A stretch of 39,606 nucleotides of DNA, from positions 1-39,606 of IMG/VR virus record IMGVR_UViG_3300014501_000034. The stretch is one strand, 5' to 3'. Below the pieces are notes generated by a model. It ran no database searches. It was not told the origin of the DNA and saw only the letters and a list, made by a program, of their open reading frames with translations. This document shows positions 27,409-34,895 of the stretch, one piece after another. A program made the translations under genes and the position numbers. Each line of letters begins with the position of its first letter. Position 1 is the stretch's first letter. The DNA comes from a virus.

Positions 27409-29955
27409 ATGTCGACGAAGCGCTGGCCGTTGCAGGTTAAGACACGACAGGGAATGGGCTTTGAGGCGGGACTCATGAGTCCCGGCGCCGGCGGCAATCA
27501 AGCCAGTGATGGCGGACAAGCTGCCGACCCGCAAATGTTGATGCGCGGCGGGCCCGGCAGCGGACCCCATGCAAGTGGCACTTTAAGTAAAGAAGAGCAC
27601 GATAAACAGTTCACGGCTTCTTATTCGAAAACAATGGATGCCTTGAATGCAAAGAAAGATTCCGGTTTATCGAATGACCCAAAAGCAGGGGGCCGTGATC
27701 GCGTAAAAGCGTATCATGACATAATGCAGCCTAGTGAAAAAGAACTGACTGCTGATAATGCACAAAAAGAAGGCGCTCTTTCTGCATGGTCAGCTCATCA
27801 TTCTGCATTATCACCGCGGAGTATGCGCTCTTCAGAAGATCAAGAACGCGCACCTGATGGCAAATTTGGTTCTGGAACATTGCATGATCCGCATGAGAGC
27901 AAAACAGCGAAAGCTGCTGCGGGGCAAAACACAACCAAGTTTAAGATCGGTGATGAAGTCAAAAACAAGTTTGGTGATTCCGGCAAAGTTTTGAACGTCG
28001 AAGGCAATGTTCTGAAAGTGAACACAGGTGAAGGCAAGACTCAACTGTGGATGTCAGGACACACAGAGCCGCGGGAGAAAACAATGAACGTCGAGATTCG
28101 TTATGCATCCAAGATGACTGTTGAAGAGCGCGGCGATCAGGGCGATGAAATGGCGCTCGTCGGTTACGCTGCTGCTTACAACAGCCTTTCGAAGCCGCTG
28201 CCGGAGGGGTTTGTCGAGAAGATTGCCCCCGGTGCATTCGACCGCGCTTTGGCTGAGAAACAGGACTGCCGGTGCCTCTTCAATCATGACCCCAGCCGAG
28301 TGCTCGGTCGAGTCTCTTCAGGCACACTGAAACTTTCTTCGGACGACAAGGGGCTAAAGTTCCGCTGCGCTCTTGATCCGAACCAGCAAGCACACCGAGA
28401 CCTCCACGCCGCTGTCAAGCGCGGAGACATCAGCGATTGTTCGTTCGCATTCTCTCCGAACGGAGAAGATGGGCACGACTTCGACGATGTCCGCCAGCAA
28501 GATGGTTCGTGGCTGATGATTCGCACCTTGAAGGACGTGAATCTGTACGATGTCTCGGCTGTCACACATCCTGCATATAATGACACTTCAGTATCAGCGA
28601 GGGACGCTCAAATGACACCTGAAATCCGAAGCATCGTGACCAAGCTGCTCGAAAAGCGAGCGCAGACCGAGAAGCGGGACGCATTCGATTGTCTCGAAGA
28701 TTACATCGGCGCCATCAGCAAAGCAATGGCGGAAAAGTTCCCCTGCGAGCCCGTAGAGGGAGACGGCGGCACCTGCTGCTCTTCTTACGGCAAGTTCTAC
28801 ATTCTGGAGACGCACGTCGACCACGTGATTGCTTGCAATACCTACGGTCCGGATCCTCAAGAGTTTGTGAGCATTCCCTATGTCATCAGCCCTGACGGTG
28901 ATGGCTTCGTGTTCGGCACTCCAGTGCCGATGGAAAAAGAATACGTGCCCGCCGAGCGCACAGCGCAGAAGGTTGCTGAGCACCGCGCGATGCACTCTGG
29001 ACACATGCAAGCGATTGCAGACCAGCATGCGGCTGCCGCAGCGGAACACAATGCCATGAGCGATGCTCATGCTGCTGCCTCTACCGAGCACAGCGCACAT
29101 GCCGCAGCGCACCAAGAAGTGGCTGACGATGCTGCCAAAGAAGCCGAGCGCATGAAGAAGTGCGAAGACTCCGATGGTGACTGCGCAGTCAAGGGCTGCC
29201 GTTGCCAGAACTGCCGTTGCGATGACTGCGACGTCTGGGACGATGAAGACATTGACGGCGAGAATCAAGACGACCGCTCCAAGCGCATGCTGGCAAAGTA
29301 TGGCGCCGAGAAGCGCGATGCTGCTGGGAAGACTCTCACCAAGAAGGTTGGCGGGAAGAACTTGCCGGCAAGCGCATTCGCATCGGTCGGTGATCCGAAT
29401 GACACCAGCACTTGGAAGCTGCCTGTCCATGACAAGGCGCATGCTGACAATGCTGCTGCCCGCCTCGACCAGACTGCCGACATCGACAAAGATGCCGCCA
29501 AAGCCAAGATCGAAGCAGCGCAGAAGAAGTTCGGGGAGAAGACTGACACGCGCTCTATCGACCCCAACACGCTGCCTATGAGCGCGGAAGAAGTCGAAGA
29601 CACAATGAACCGGCTTCGCTTGATCACGATTGACAGCGAAGTCCGCAGCATCACTGTATCTGCTCCGGAAGAGCGCGGCGGACCTGGAAGCGGTCCGCGC
29701 CCGGGCGGTAATAAAGGAAATAAAGAAACAGAGAAAGGCGAAATTGCTACGAATAACGAGCAGCATGCCGCCGCAGCGACCGCTCATGATACAGAGGCGG
29801 AAAAGACAACAGGAAAAGAGAGCGAAGCGCACAGCAAAGCAGCGAATGCACATTGGAAAGCGGCAGGAAAAATGGGCGTTGCTAGTACGAAAGATTCGGC
29901 TGAAGCGTCTGCACAGGCGCGTATCGCTTCATTAAAAGCAAACGGTAAGATTTAA
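27409..29955 (+). CDS. Multidomain HK97-type prohead protease polyprotein, 848 aa
   Basis: GAGGAG at 27399-27404 selects ATG 27409. Order: short start; RGGPGSGPHASG linker (about 45-56); AT-rich helical module (to about 140); QERAPDGKFGSG linker; KOW-like small domain (about 180-205); HK97-family serine protease (about 225-390) with His293 in LFNHDP and Ser345 in DCSFAF; His/Ala-rich coiled coil (about 525-570) probably acting as scaffold; Cys cluster CAVKGCRCQNCRCDDC (about 590-606); a domain with LPASAFASVGDPNDTSTW; a second RGGPGSGPRPGG linker (about 760) and a Lys/Ala tail. It should cleave capsid and scaffold during maturation and may process itself. Confidence 0.85.
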   Translation: MSTKRWPLQVKTRQGMGFEAGLMSPGAGGNQASDGGQAADPQMLMRGGPGSGPHASGTLSKEEHDKQFTASYSKTMDALNAKKDSGLSNDPKAGGRDRVKAYHDIMQPSEKELTADNAQKEGALSAWSAHHSALSPRSMRSSEDQERAPDGKFGSGTLHDPHESKTAKAAAGQNTTKFKIGDEVKNKFGDSGKVLNVEGNVLKVNTGEGKTQLWMSGHTEPREKTMNVEIRYASKMTVEERGDQGDEMALVGYAAAYNSLSKPLPEGFVEKIAPGAFDRALAEKQDCRCLFNHDPSRVLGRVSSGTLKLSSDDKGLKFRCALDPNQQAHRDLHAAVKRGDISDCSFAFSPNGEDGHDFDDVRQQDGSWLMIRTLKDVNLYDVSAVTHPAYNDTSVSARDAQMTPEIRSIVTKLLEKRAQTEKRDAFDCLEDYIGAISKAMAEKFPCEPVEGDGGTCCSSYGKFYILETHVDHVIACNTYGPDPQEFVSIPYVISPDGDGFVFGTPVPMEKEYVPAERTAQKVAEHRAMHSGHMQAIADQHAAAAAEHNAMSDAHAAASTEHSAHAAAHQEVADDAAKEAERMKKCEDSDGDCAVKGCRCQNCRCDDCDVWDDEDIDGENQDDRSKRMLAKYGAEKRDAAGKTLTKKVGGKNLPASAFASVGDPNDTSTWKLPVHDKAHADNAAARLDQTADIDKDAAKAKIEAAQKKFGEKTDTRSIDPNTLPMSAEEVEDTMNRLRLITIDSEVRSITVSAPEERGGPGSGPRPGGNKGNKETEKGEIATNNEQHAAAATAHDTEAEKTTGKESEAHSKAANAHWKAAGKMGVASTKDSAEASAQARIASLKANGKI

Positions 29956-29958
29956 GCT

Positions 29959-29979
29959 GTCACAGAAGAGCAGTTAAGA
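29959..29979 (+). promoter_or_regulatory. GTCACAG-N8-TTAAGA promoter element
   Basis: GTCACAG (29959-29965), 8 nt, TTAAGA (29974-29979), between the protease and the first capsid gene. The -10-like box is weaker than in other copies. Confidence 0.55.
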
Positions 29980-29992
29980 AGAGGACACCACA

Positions 29993-31150
29993 ATGGCGAA
30001 ATATCTGACTCCGGCGCAGCAAGAGATTCGAAGCCTCTTGAATGAGGCGGACGCACTCTCTCAGCGCTCTGAACCGAGCAAGCAAGACACTGCGCGATCG
30101 GCGTACATCTACGCCAAAATAAAAGCGCTGTCTTCGGGCATCGACGCTGTTGACTATCGAACGCAGTTCTTCTCCGACCTGTTCAAGGGCAGAACACCGA
30201 AAGCTGAAGTACGCGCCACGCCACTCGAAGCTAATCCGCCGCAAGTCATCAGCTACACCGCCGGTAATGAAGGCGGCTTTCTCGTTCCGCAAGAGTACCA
30301 TGACGAAGTGATCTTCGGTATGGCGCAGTACGATCCTCTTCTGAACAAGGACATCGTCACGCTGATCGAGTCGAAAGACCAGTCACTCCGCCCTTACACA
30401 GTGCCTGGCTGGGACATGAGCACATTCGCTGCGGTCAAAGTCTCTGAGAATGCGCAGCAAGTTCCGAACTCTGTACCGCCCACTGTGAGCGGTACGATTC
30501 TCAACGGCTTCAAGTACATGGCGAGCATGCCGATCACCATGGAACTCGAAGAAGACATGTACGAAGCAACTCAAAAGCTGATGGCTGATGCTTATGAGAT
30601 CGCTTTCGCTCGCGGCATCGGCACTGACTTGGTTCTCGGTTCTGGGACGAATGCGCCTCAGGGCGTCATCGCTGGATCCGAACAAGTCTACACGCTAGCC
30701 GGTGTCGGCGTGGTCACGCTTGATGACATCGAATCTATTTACTTCAACATCAACCGCATTCACCGTCAAGCGCCAAAGTGCGCTTGGCTGATGAATGACA
30801 CATCGTACCAGATGACGCGCAAAGCTGTGGACTCTGTCGGCAATCCGCTTCTGAAGGTCATCAAGGACAAGGAGACACTGATGGGGAAACCCGTCTATGT
30901 GTGCCCTTCTCTGCCTGAGCACAATGCTTCGCTCGGCACCCAAGCCGCGGGTTCATTCTGTGCATTCGGTGACTTGAGCCACATGTTCGTGCGCGTCTCT
31001 CGGCTGACTGTCAGCCGTTCGACCCAGGCACAGGGCTATGCTGAGTACGGCAAAGCACTGTACCGCGGGGTCATGCGGGCAGATGCAAAGGTATTTGATC
31101 CTACGAGCGGCGCTACACCTCCGATTGTGACTGCCGCACTGCACAGCTAA
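29993..31150 (+). CDS. HK97-fold major capsid protein 1, 385 aa
   Basis: A helical N-terminal region (residues 1-75, delta-like) precedes the HK97 fold, which starts near AGNEGGFLVPQEYHDEV (about 90). Typical features follow: E-loop region with PYTVPGWD, the P-domain helix ITMELEEDMYEATQKLMADAYEIAFARGIGTDLVLGSGTNAPQG in order, and a C-terminal FGDLSHMFVRVSR strand. Length is normal for the family. GAGG lies before the ATG. A second capsid gene follows at 31623. Confidence 0.9.
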   Translation: MAKYLTPAQQEIRSLLNEADALSQRSEPSKQDTARSAYIYAKIKALSSGIDAVDYRTQFFSDLFKGRTPKAEVRATPLEANPPQVISYTAGNEGGFLVPQEYHDEVIFGMAQYDPLLNKDIVTLIESKDQSLRPYTVPGWDMSTFAAVKVSENAQQVPNSVPPTVSGTILNGFKYMASMPITMELEEDMYEATQKLMADAYEIAFARGIGTDLVLGSGTNAPQGVIAGSEQVYTLAGVGVVTLDDIESIYFNINRIHRQAPKCAWLMNDTSYQMTRKAVDSVGNPLLKVIKDKETLMGKPVYVCPSLPEHNASLGTQAAGSFCAFGDLSHMFVRVSRLTVSRSTQAQGYAEYGKALYRGVMRADAKVFDPTSGATPPIVTAALHS

Positions 31151-31161
31151 GGGGCTGAGCT

Positions 31162-31455
31162 ATGGAGAAGCGCAACGTCCGGTCCGAAAGGACCGGAAGC
31201 TGCTACCGAGTCTGGGCAGACCTCCGTGTCGCAGACTTGCTGGCGATTCAATTCAATGCAGACCGCGCCGATGCCGCATGGGGCAATGACTGCGATCTTG
31301 TTCGGATGTATGCTGCCATGACTACGACTCCGCCACCGATCAAGATTAGAGCCGTCGGCGATCATTATGAAGTCGCAGATGGCGGACACAGATTAGCAGC
31401 CGCAAGACTTCGTGGCGATGAGTGGATCCCAACGATTGAGTTGCCAACCACTTAG
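31162..31455 (+). CDS. Free-standing ParB/Srx-like domain, 97 aa
   Basis: After a basic start, PPPIKIRAVGDHYEVADGGHRL and AAARLRGDEWIP match the ParB N-terminal (Srx-like) pattern D-G-x-H-R-x-x-A-x-x-x-x-G. Such domains bind CTP or act as nucleases in other proteins. AAGGGGC precedes the ATG, 11 nt after capsid gene 1, so it is probably co-transcribed with it. It resembles the embedded domain at 26582-27394 in type but not closely in sequence. Confidence 0.7.
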   Translation: MEKRNVRSERTGSCYRVWADLRVADLLAIQFNADRADAAWGNDCDLVRMYAAMTTTPPPIKIRAVGDHYEVADGGHRLAAARLRGDEWIPTIELPTT

Positions 31456-31491
31456 CGAAAGAAAAGATTTATTTTATGGCGCTTCGTACCC

Positions 31492-31512
31492 GTCACAGGC
31501 TTTGAGTATTAT
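31492..31512 (+). promoter_or_regulatory. GTCACAG-N8-TATTAT promoter element
   Basis: GTCACAG (31492-31498), 8 nt, TATTAT (31507-31512), an exact consensus copy. The 5' flank GTACCC is shared with the element at 19373. It is followed by a leader of about 100 nt before capsid gene 2, which contains a short GTCCGAG...TTCGGAC inverted repeat (31527-31553). Confidence 0.75.
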
Positions 31513-31622
31513 GTAAGCTGCCTCTGTCCGAGGGCTTCAAAGTTGTTCGGACGCCAACCCTGCTGTAGACAATCCAAACAACTTTTTCAGATCATGCCCT
31601 TTGTGGGCACAGGAGCATTACC

Positions 31623-33053
31623 ATGTCCAAGAAAAACGAATTGCTTGAGAAGCGTGCACGGATTCACACGGAAGCCGTCGCCATCATGGCGAAGGACCAG
31701 ACCGCGGAAACTCGGTCGCAAGTGAAGACGATGTTCGCTGACATCGACGCCATCGGAGAAGACCTTCAGAACATCGAGCGCTCTGACAAGATGGCGGCTG
31801 ACCTCGCTCAGCGCAGCGGTGCGATTGCACCGGGTGCAGAGCAGCGCAGTGCGCAGACCGCCACAGAAGCCGCAGAGTATCGCGAAGCGTACTTTGAGTT
31901 TCTGATGAAGGCACACCCCGAATCCCGGTCCGCAGTTGCCGGTGGCGCTTCCAAAGAAGCCATCGCCCTGTTGGAGAAGACGAAGCAGAGCATCGAGAAG
32001 ATGTCTGCCGAGCAGCGCCGCTCGGCAGTACTGAGCCAAGTCAAAGCTGAGAAGCGCGACCAGTCCGCTGGTTCGCAGTCGATTCTCTACACCGAAGGCA
32101 ACCTGGGTGGATACTTCATCCCCGCTGGCTTCGTGTACGACATCGAGACTGCGACCAAGTACTTCGCGCCTCTGTTGGATGGTTCGACCATCCGCGTGAT
32201 GGAGACTGCAACCGGAAACGTGTTGCCGTACCCCACCAGCAACGACACCAACCAAGCGTGGACTCTGTTGTCTGAAAACACGCAGGTCGTCGACAACGGA
32301 ACGACTCCCAACTATCCGAACCAGGGCACCTCGGCTCCCACAGCGAACCCCGGCAACGTGCTGGCTGGCAGCGTCTCCTTCAGCGCATACAAGGGCACCA
32401 CTGGACTTGTGCGCGTGTCGCTCGAACTGATGCAAGACAGCGCATTCTCGCTCGAAGCATTCCTGAAAGAAGCATTCAGCACCCGTCTCGGACGTGGGTA
32501 TGAGTACTACCTCACGCAGGGTTCGGGCAGCAATGCTCCTCTCGGCTTCATTCCGGCTATCGCCGCTTCTGGCGCGACACCGGTGGTTGCTCAGGGCTCC
32601 TTCAACGAAGATGGCATCTCCGGTAACACCGGCGCCAACTCCATCGGCTGGCAGGATCTTGTCAATCTTGAGCACAGCGTTGATCCGACTTACCGTCGTG
32701 GCGCCAAGTTCCAGATGCACGATCAGACGGTCGCTTCACTGAAGACGCGACTGGACAAGTACGGGCGTCCGTTCTGGGTTCCCGCTGTGAAAGAGGGAAT
32801 GGTCGATACGATTCTCGGCTACCCCTATGTCATCAACCAGAGCATGGCTCAGATCGGCGCTTCGGCGACCACTGTTGCCTTCGGTCAGTGGAGCAAGTTC
32901 ATCGCCCGCAAGGTGCGTGACCTGTCCATCGCCCGTCTGGATGAGCGCTTCGCTGACTACGGTCAGGTTGCTTATGTGGGATTCAGCAGGATTGATTCCC
33001 GCCTGATCGACGCCGGCACTCACCCTCTGAACGTTCTCGTGCAGCACAGCTAA
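31623..33053 (+). CDS. HK97-fold major capsid protein 2, 476 aa
   Basis: A long helical delta-like N-terminal domain (residues 1-145) is followed by the mature HK97 fold starting near AGSQSILYTEGNLGGYFIPAGF. E-loop (ETATGNVLPYPTSNDTNQAW), P-domain helix (SLEAFLKEAFSTRLGRGYEYYLTQGSGSNAPLGF region) and the C-terminal FGQWSKFIARKVRDLSI strand are all present. It has its own promoter element, a leader and a strong terminator, the layout expected of the most highly expressed gene, so it is the better candidate for the main shell protein. Confidence 0.92.
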   Translation: MSKKNELLEKRARIHTEAVAIMAKDQTAETRSQVKTMFADIDAIGEDLQNIERSDKMAADLAQRSGAIAPGAEQRSAQTATEAAEYREAYFEFLMKAHPESRSAVAGGASKEAIALLEKTKQSIEKMSAEQRRSAVLSQVKAEKRDQSAGSQSILYTEGNLGGYFIPAGFVYDIETATKYFAPLLDGSTIRVMETATGNVLPYPTSNDTNQAWTLLSENTQVVDNGTTPNYPNQGTSAPTANPGNVLAGSVSFSAYKGTTGLVRVSLELMQDSAFSLEAFLKEAFSTRLGRGYEYYLTQGSGSNAPLGFIPAIAASGATPVVAQGSFNEDGISGNTGANSIGWQDLVNLEHSVDPTYRRGAKFQMHDQTVASLKTRLDKYGRPFWVPAVKEGMVDTILGYPYVINQSMAQIGASATTVAFGQWSKFIARKVRDLSIARLDERFADYGQVAYVGFSRIDSRLIDAGTHPLNVLVQHS

Positions 33054-33083
33054 CCGGCTGGCTGAGCAAGACCGAACCAACCA

Positions 33084-33122
33084 AGCGGGAGCAGAGCAAA
33101 CAAGCTGCTCCCGCTTTGCTTT
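33084..33122 (+). terminator. Rho-independent terminator after capsid gene 2
   Basis: AGCGGGAGCAG (33084-33094) pairs perfectly with CTGCTCCCGCT (33105-33115) around a 10-nt loop, followed by TTGCTTTG. It ends the capsid transcript. Confidence 0.85.
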
Positions 33123-33137
33123 GCCCGCAGGATCCCT

Positions 33138-33158
33138 GTCACAGCCCTAGGACATTAT
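33138..33158 (+). promoter_or_regulatory. GTCACAG-N8-CATTAT promoter element
   Basis: GTCACAG (33138-33144), 8 nt, CATTAT (33153-33158), between the capsid terminator and the connector genes. Its position right after a terminator supports promoter function. Confidence 0.7.
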
Positions 33159-33168
33159 GGGGTGATCT

Positions 33169-33384
33169 ATGCTGGTACGTGTACGGATGAAGAAAGACGG
33201 CGCGGTCGAAGACATGCACCCAACCAGAGCCAAGCTGATGCTGAAGCTCGGACACGCAGAGGCTGTTCTCCATGCTGAGAATCAGGGCGGACCAGCAGCA
33301 TGCGCGGGTGTAGAGCTGGCGCTCCGAGAACCGAAATCGCAGAAGGCAGTCTTGGGCTATGCCCGCACTGCCGGTCGGAGATAA
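33169..33384 (+). CDS. Small hypothetical protein before connector, 71 aa
   Basis: Begins with a strand MLVRVRMKKDG and continues with a helix MHPTRAKLMLKLGHAEAV. Small proteins of this size often lie between capsid and connector genes in HK97-like phages; a head-tail joining accessory is possible. GGGGTG lies before the ATG. Function unknown. Confidence 0.6.
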   Translation: MLVRVRMKKDGAVEDMHPTRAKLMLKLGHAEAVLHAENQGGPAACAGVELALREPKSQKAVLGYARTAGRR

Positions 33385-33386
33385 CC

Positions 33387-34130
33387 ATGGCAGGACTAAT
33401 CATTCAAGGTGGCGCTACACCAGGCGCACCGATTACGGAACTGATTTCGCTGACTCTGGCAAAGAACTTTTGCCGCGTCTTCAACACGGACGACGATGCG
33501 CTGTTCTCTGTGCTCATCACGGCTGCGCGTGAAGCTGCGGAAGAATTCTGCAACCGGAAGTTCGCCATCCAAAGTCTGCTGATGTCTCTCGACTCTTTCC
33601 CGTACTACACCGATACGGTCATGAGTCAGGCAGCCTATCCGCCTTCTTACTACTCTCTGCCGATGTACTCCACGACGCTGTGGAACTACTCGCAGATGAT
33701 TAAACTTTTCTACGCACCCTGCATCGAGGTTCAAGGCATTGACTACACAGACGCCAACGGCAATAACCAGACGCTCATGCAAGATACTGACTTCTTGCTC
33801 GACAACATTTGGGAACCTGCGCGCATTTTTCCAATGCCGGGTGGTATGTGGCCGGCTTGCCTTTACGTGCCAAATGCTGTGCGAATTCGGTATACTGCCG
33901 GCTACGGTTCTACTGCTGTGGATCCTGCTCCAGTGGACGGCGAGATTCCTCAGGGCGCTGGCAGTCAGCCTGTGCCGCAACGTGCAATCATGGCACAATT
34001 GCAGTTAATCGCTAGTTGGTATGAAAACAGAGAAGCGCTGTCAGAGGTGACAATGAAAGAGATGCCTCAACACGTAAAAATGCTCCTCTGGAGTTTGCGG
34101 ATTGTCGATTTTCAGCCGACGAGAGGATGA
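33387..34130 (+). CDS. Head-tail connector protein, HK97 gp6-like, 247 aa
   Basis: The N-terminal pattern ITELISLTLAKNFCRV...DDALFSVLITAAREAAEEFCNRKF is that of gp6/phiE125 gp8-type connectors, which form a ring below the portal. The C-terminus carries VPQRAIMAQLQLIASWYENRE and MLLWSLRIVDFQP, the family's helical end. ATG 33387 lies 2 nt after the preceding stop. It is separated from the head-closure gene by an HNH insertion on the other strand. Confidence 0.85.
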   Translation: MAGLIIQGGATPGAPITELISLTLAKNFCRVFNTDDDALFSVLITAAREAAEEFCNRKFAIQSLLMSLDSFPYYTDTVMSQAAYPPSYYSLPMYSTTLWNYSQMIKLFYAPCIEVQGIDYTDANGNNQTLMQDTDFLLDNIWEPARIFPMPGGMWPACLYVPNAVRIRYTAGYGSTAVDPAPVDGEIPQGAGSQPVPQRAIMAQLQLIASWYENREALSEVTMKEMPQHVKMLLWSLRIVDFQPTRG

Positions 34131-34152
34131 TAAGTCTTTTGCCTTGTTATAC

Positions 34153-34668
34153 TTATATGTGTGTCCAGCGCTTGCGCTGAACGATCTTGTAAGCAGTCTG
34201 ATAGTGAATGTTGTACTCTTGAGCGAGCGTCTCAAGTGCTGTGCCTTTGCTGTAGGAAGCACGGAGAGCGAGCACTTGCTCAGCAGTGAGCTTTGACATG
34301 GGATTTGTTCCTCCCTTGAAGTGAGAGTAGCAGCCATTGAGCGTCGCGTGTTCACGATTCTCTTTAGCTGTGACCCACTCAAGATTGCTATCTCGATTGT
34401 TCGTCTTGTCGCAGTCTTTGTGATTGACTTGCTCTTTGCTGTCCGGATTCGGAATGAATGCGCGAGCAACAAGAACGTGCGTTCTGTATTTAGAGACTTT
34501 GCCTGCTGAGCAAAGCGCGACGTTGAGATAGCCGTGACCGTCGTATTGCCCGAGAATACGGCCGGCTTTGCTCGCGCAGCATGTTGAAGAACGACGTACT
34601 CGGCCGTGATTCGAGACTTCGTAGTTTTGTTCGTGACCGATGACAGGTTTCCAGATTTCGAGTTCCAT
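34153..34668 (-). CDS. HNH homing endonuclease with NUMOD4, 171 aa
   Basis: The only minus-strand gene. Order: NUMOD4 (EIWKPVIGHEQNYEVS, residues 4-19, and GRVRR), an HNH_3 core (VNHKDCDKTNNRDSNLEWVTAKEN region, about residues 80-103) and a C-terminal helix-turn-helix (SKLTAEQVLALR, ETLAQEYNIHYQTAYKIV). It is an intact free-standing homing nuclease inserted between two connector genes. The start at 34668 lies 6 nt from its -10 box; the in-frame start at 34698 would be upstream of the transcript. Confidence 0.88.
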   Translation of the reverse strand: MELEIWKPVIGHEQNYEVSNHGRVRRSSTCCASKAGRILGQYDGHGYLNVALCSAGKVSKYRTHVLVARAFIPNPDSKEQVNHKDCDKTNNRDSNLEWVTAKENREHATLNGCYSHFKGGTNPMSKLTAEQVLALRASYSKGTALETLAQEYNIHYQTAYKIVQRKRWTHI

Positions 34669-34674
34669 AGCAAT

Positions 34675-34703
34675 ATGGTAACACGGAGAGGTTAACATGT
34701 CAA
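34675..34703 (-). promoter_or_regulatory. Minus-strand promoter for leaderless HNH gene
   Basis: Read on the minus strand: TTGACA (34703-34698), 17 nt, TACCAT (34680-34675), 6 nt, ATG (34668). It repeats the geometry of the promoters at 765-792 and 4840-4868. GTAAC and GTTAAC lie in its spacer, 8 nt apart, and may be a variant of the left-half operator. Confidence 0.6.
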
Positions 34704-34810
34704 GTGTTTTGTACTGGATGCGGCGCTGTCCGCTTTGCGGACGAGAGTTGCGGAAGACTTCACTGGCCGAAGTTCTGCGCTGCGCCTGCGGATGGGTTTG
34801 GGGCGCTTAG
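34697..34810 (+). CDS. Zinc-ribbon micro-protein, 37 aa
   Basis: GGAGAGG precedes the ATG. CPLCG (residues 11-15) and CACG (about 29-32) form a tight zinc ribbon with a final GWVWGA. It starts within the -35 region of the opposite-strand HNH promoter. Very small but well formed; function unknown. Confidence 0.55.
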   Translation: MSSVLYWMRRCPLCGRELRKTSLAEVLRCACGWVWGA

Positions 34811-34855
34811 CGTTCAGAGTTATGAACATTACGAGAGATAAGGTTCATTATGGCA

Positions 34856-34876
34856 GTCACAGGCTGAGGATATTAT
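34856..34876 (+). promoter_or_regulatory. GTCACAG-N8-TATTAT promoter element
   Basis: GTCACAG (34856-34862), 8 nt, TATTAT (34871-34876), an exact consensus copy before the head-closure gene. Confidence 0.7.
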
Positions 34877-34895
34877 AGCAGAGTAGGTGTCTACT

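Noticed and set aside
28594-29853. Long open frame on the minus strand (419 codons)
   Set aside because: It lies antisense to the protease polyprotein, whose domains and codon pattern are clear. Its own translation is low in recognisable features, and there is no start signal.
31587-32720. Long minus-strand open frame (377 codons)
   Set aside because: Antisense shadow of capsid gene 2; no promoter or ribosome binding site and no known domain.
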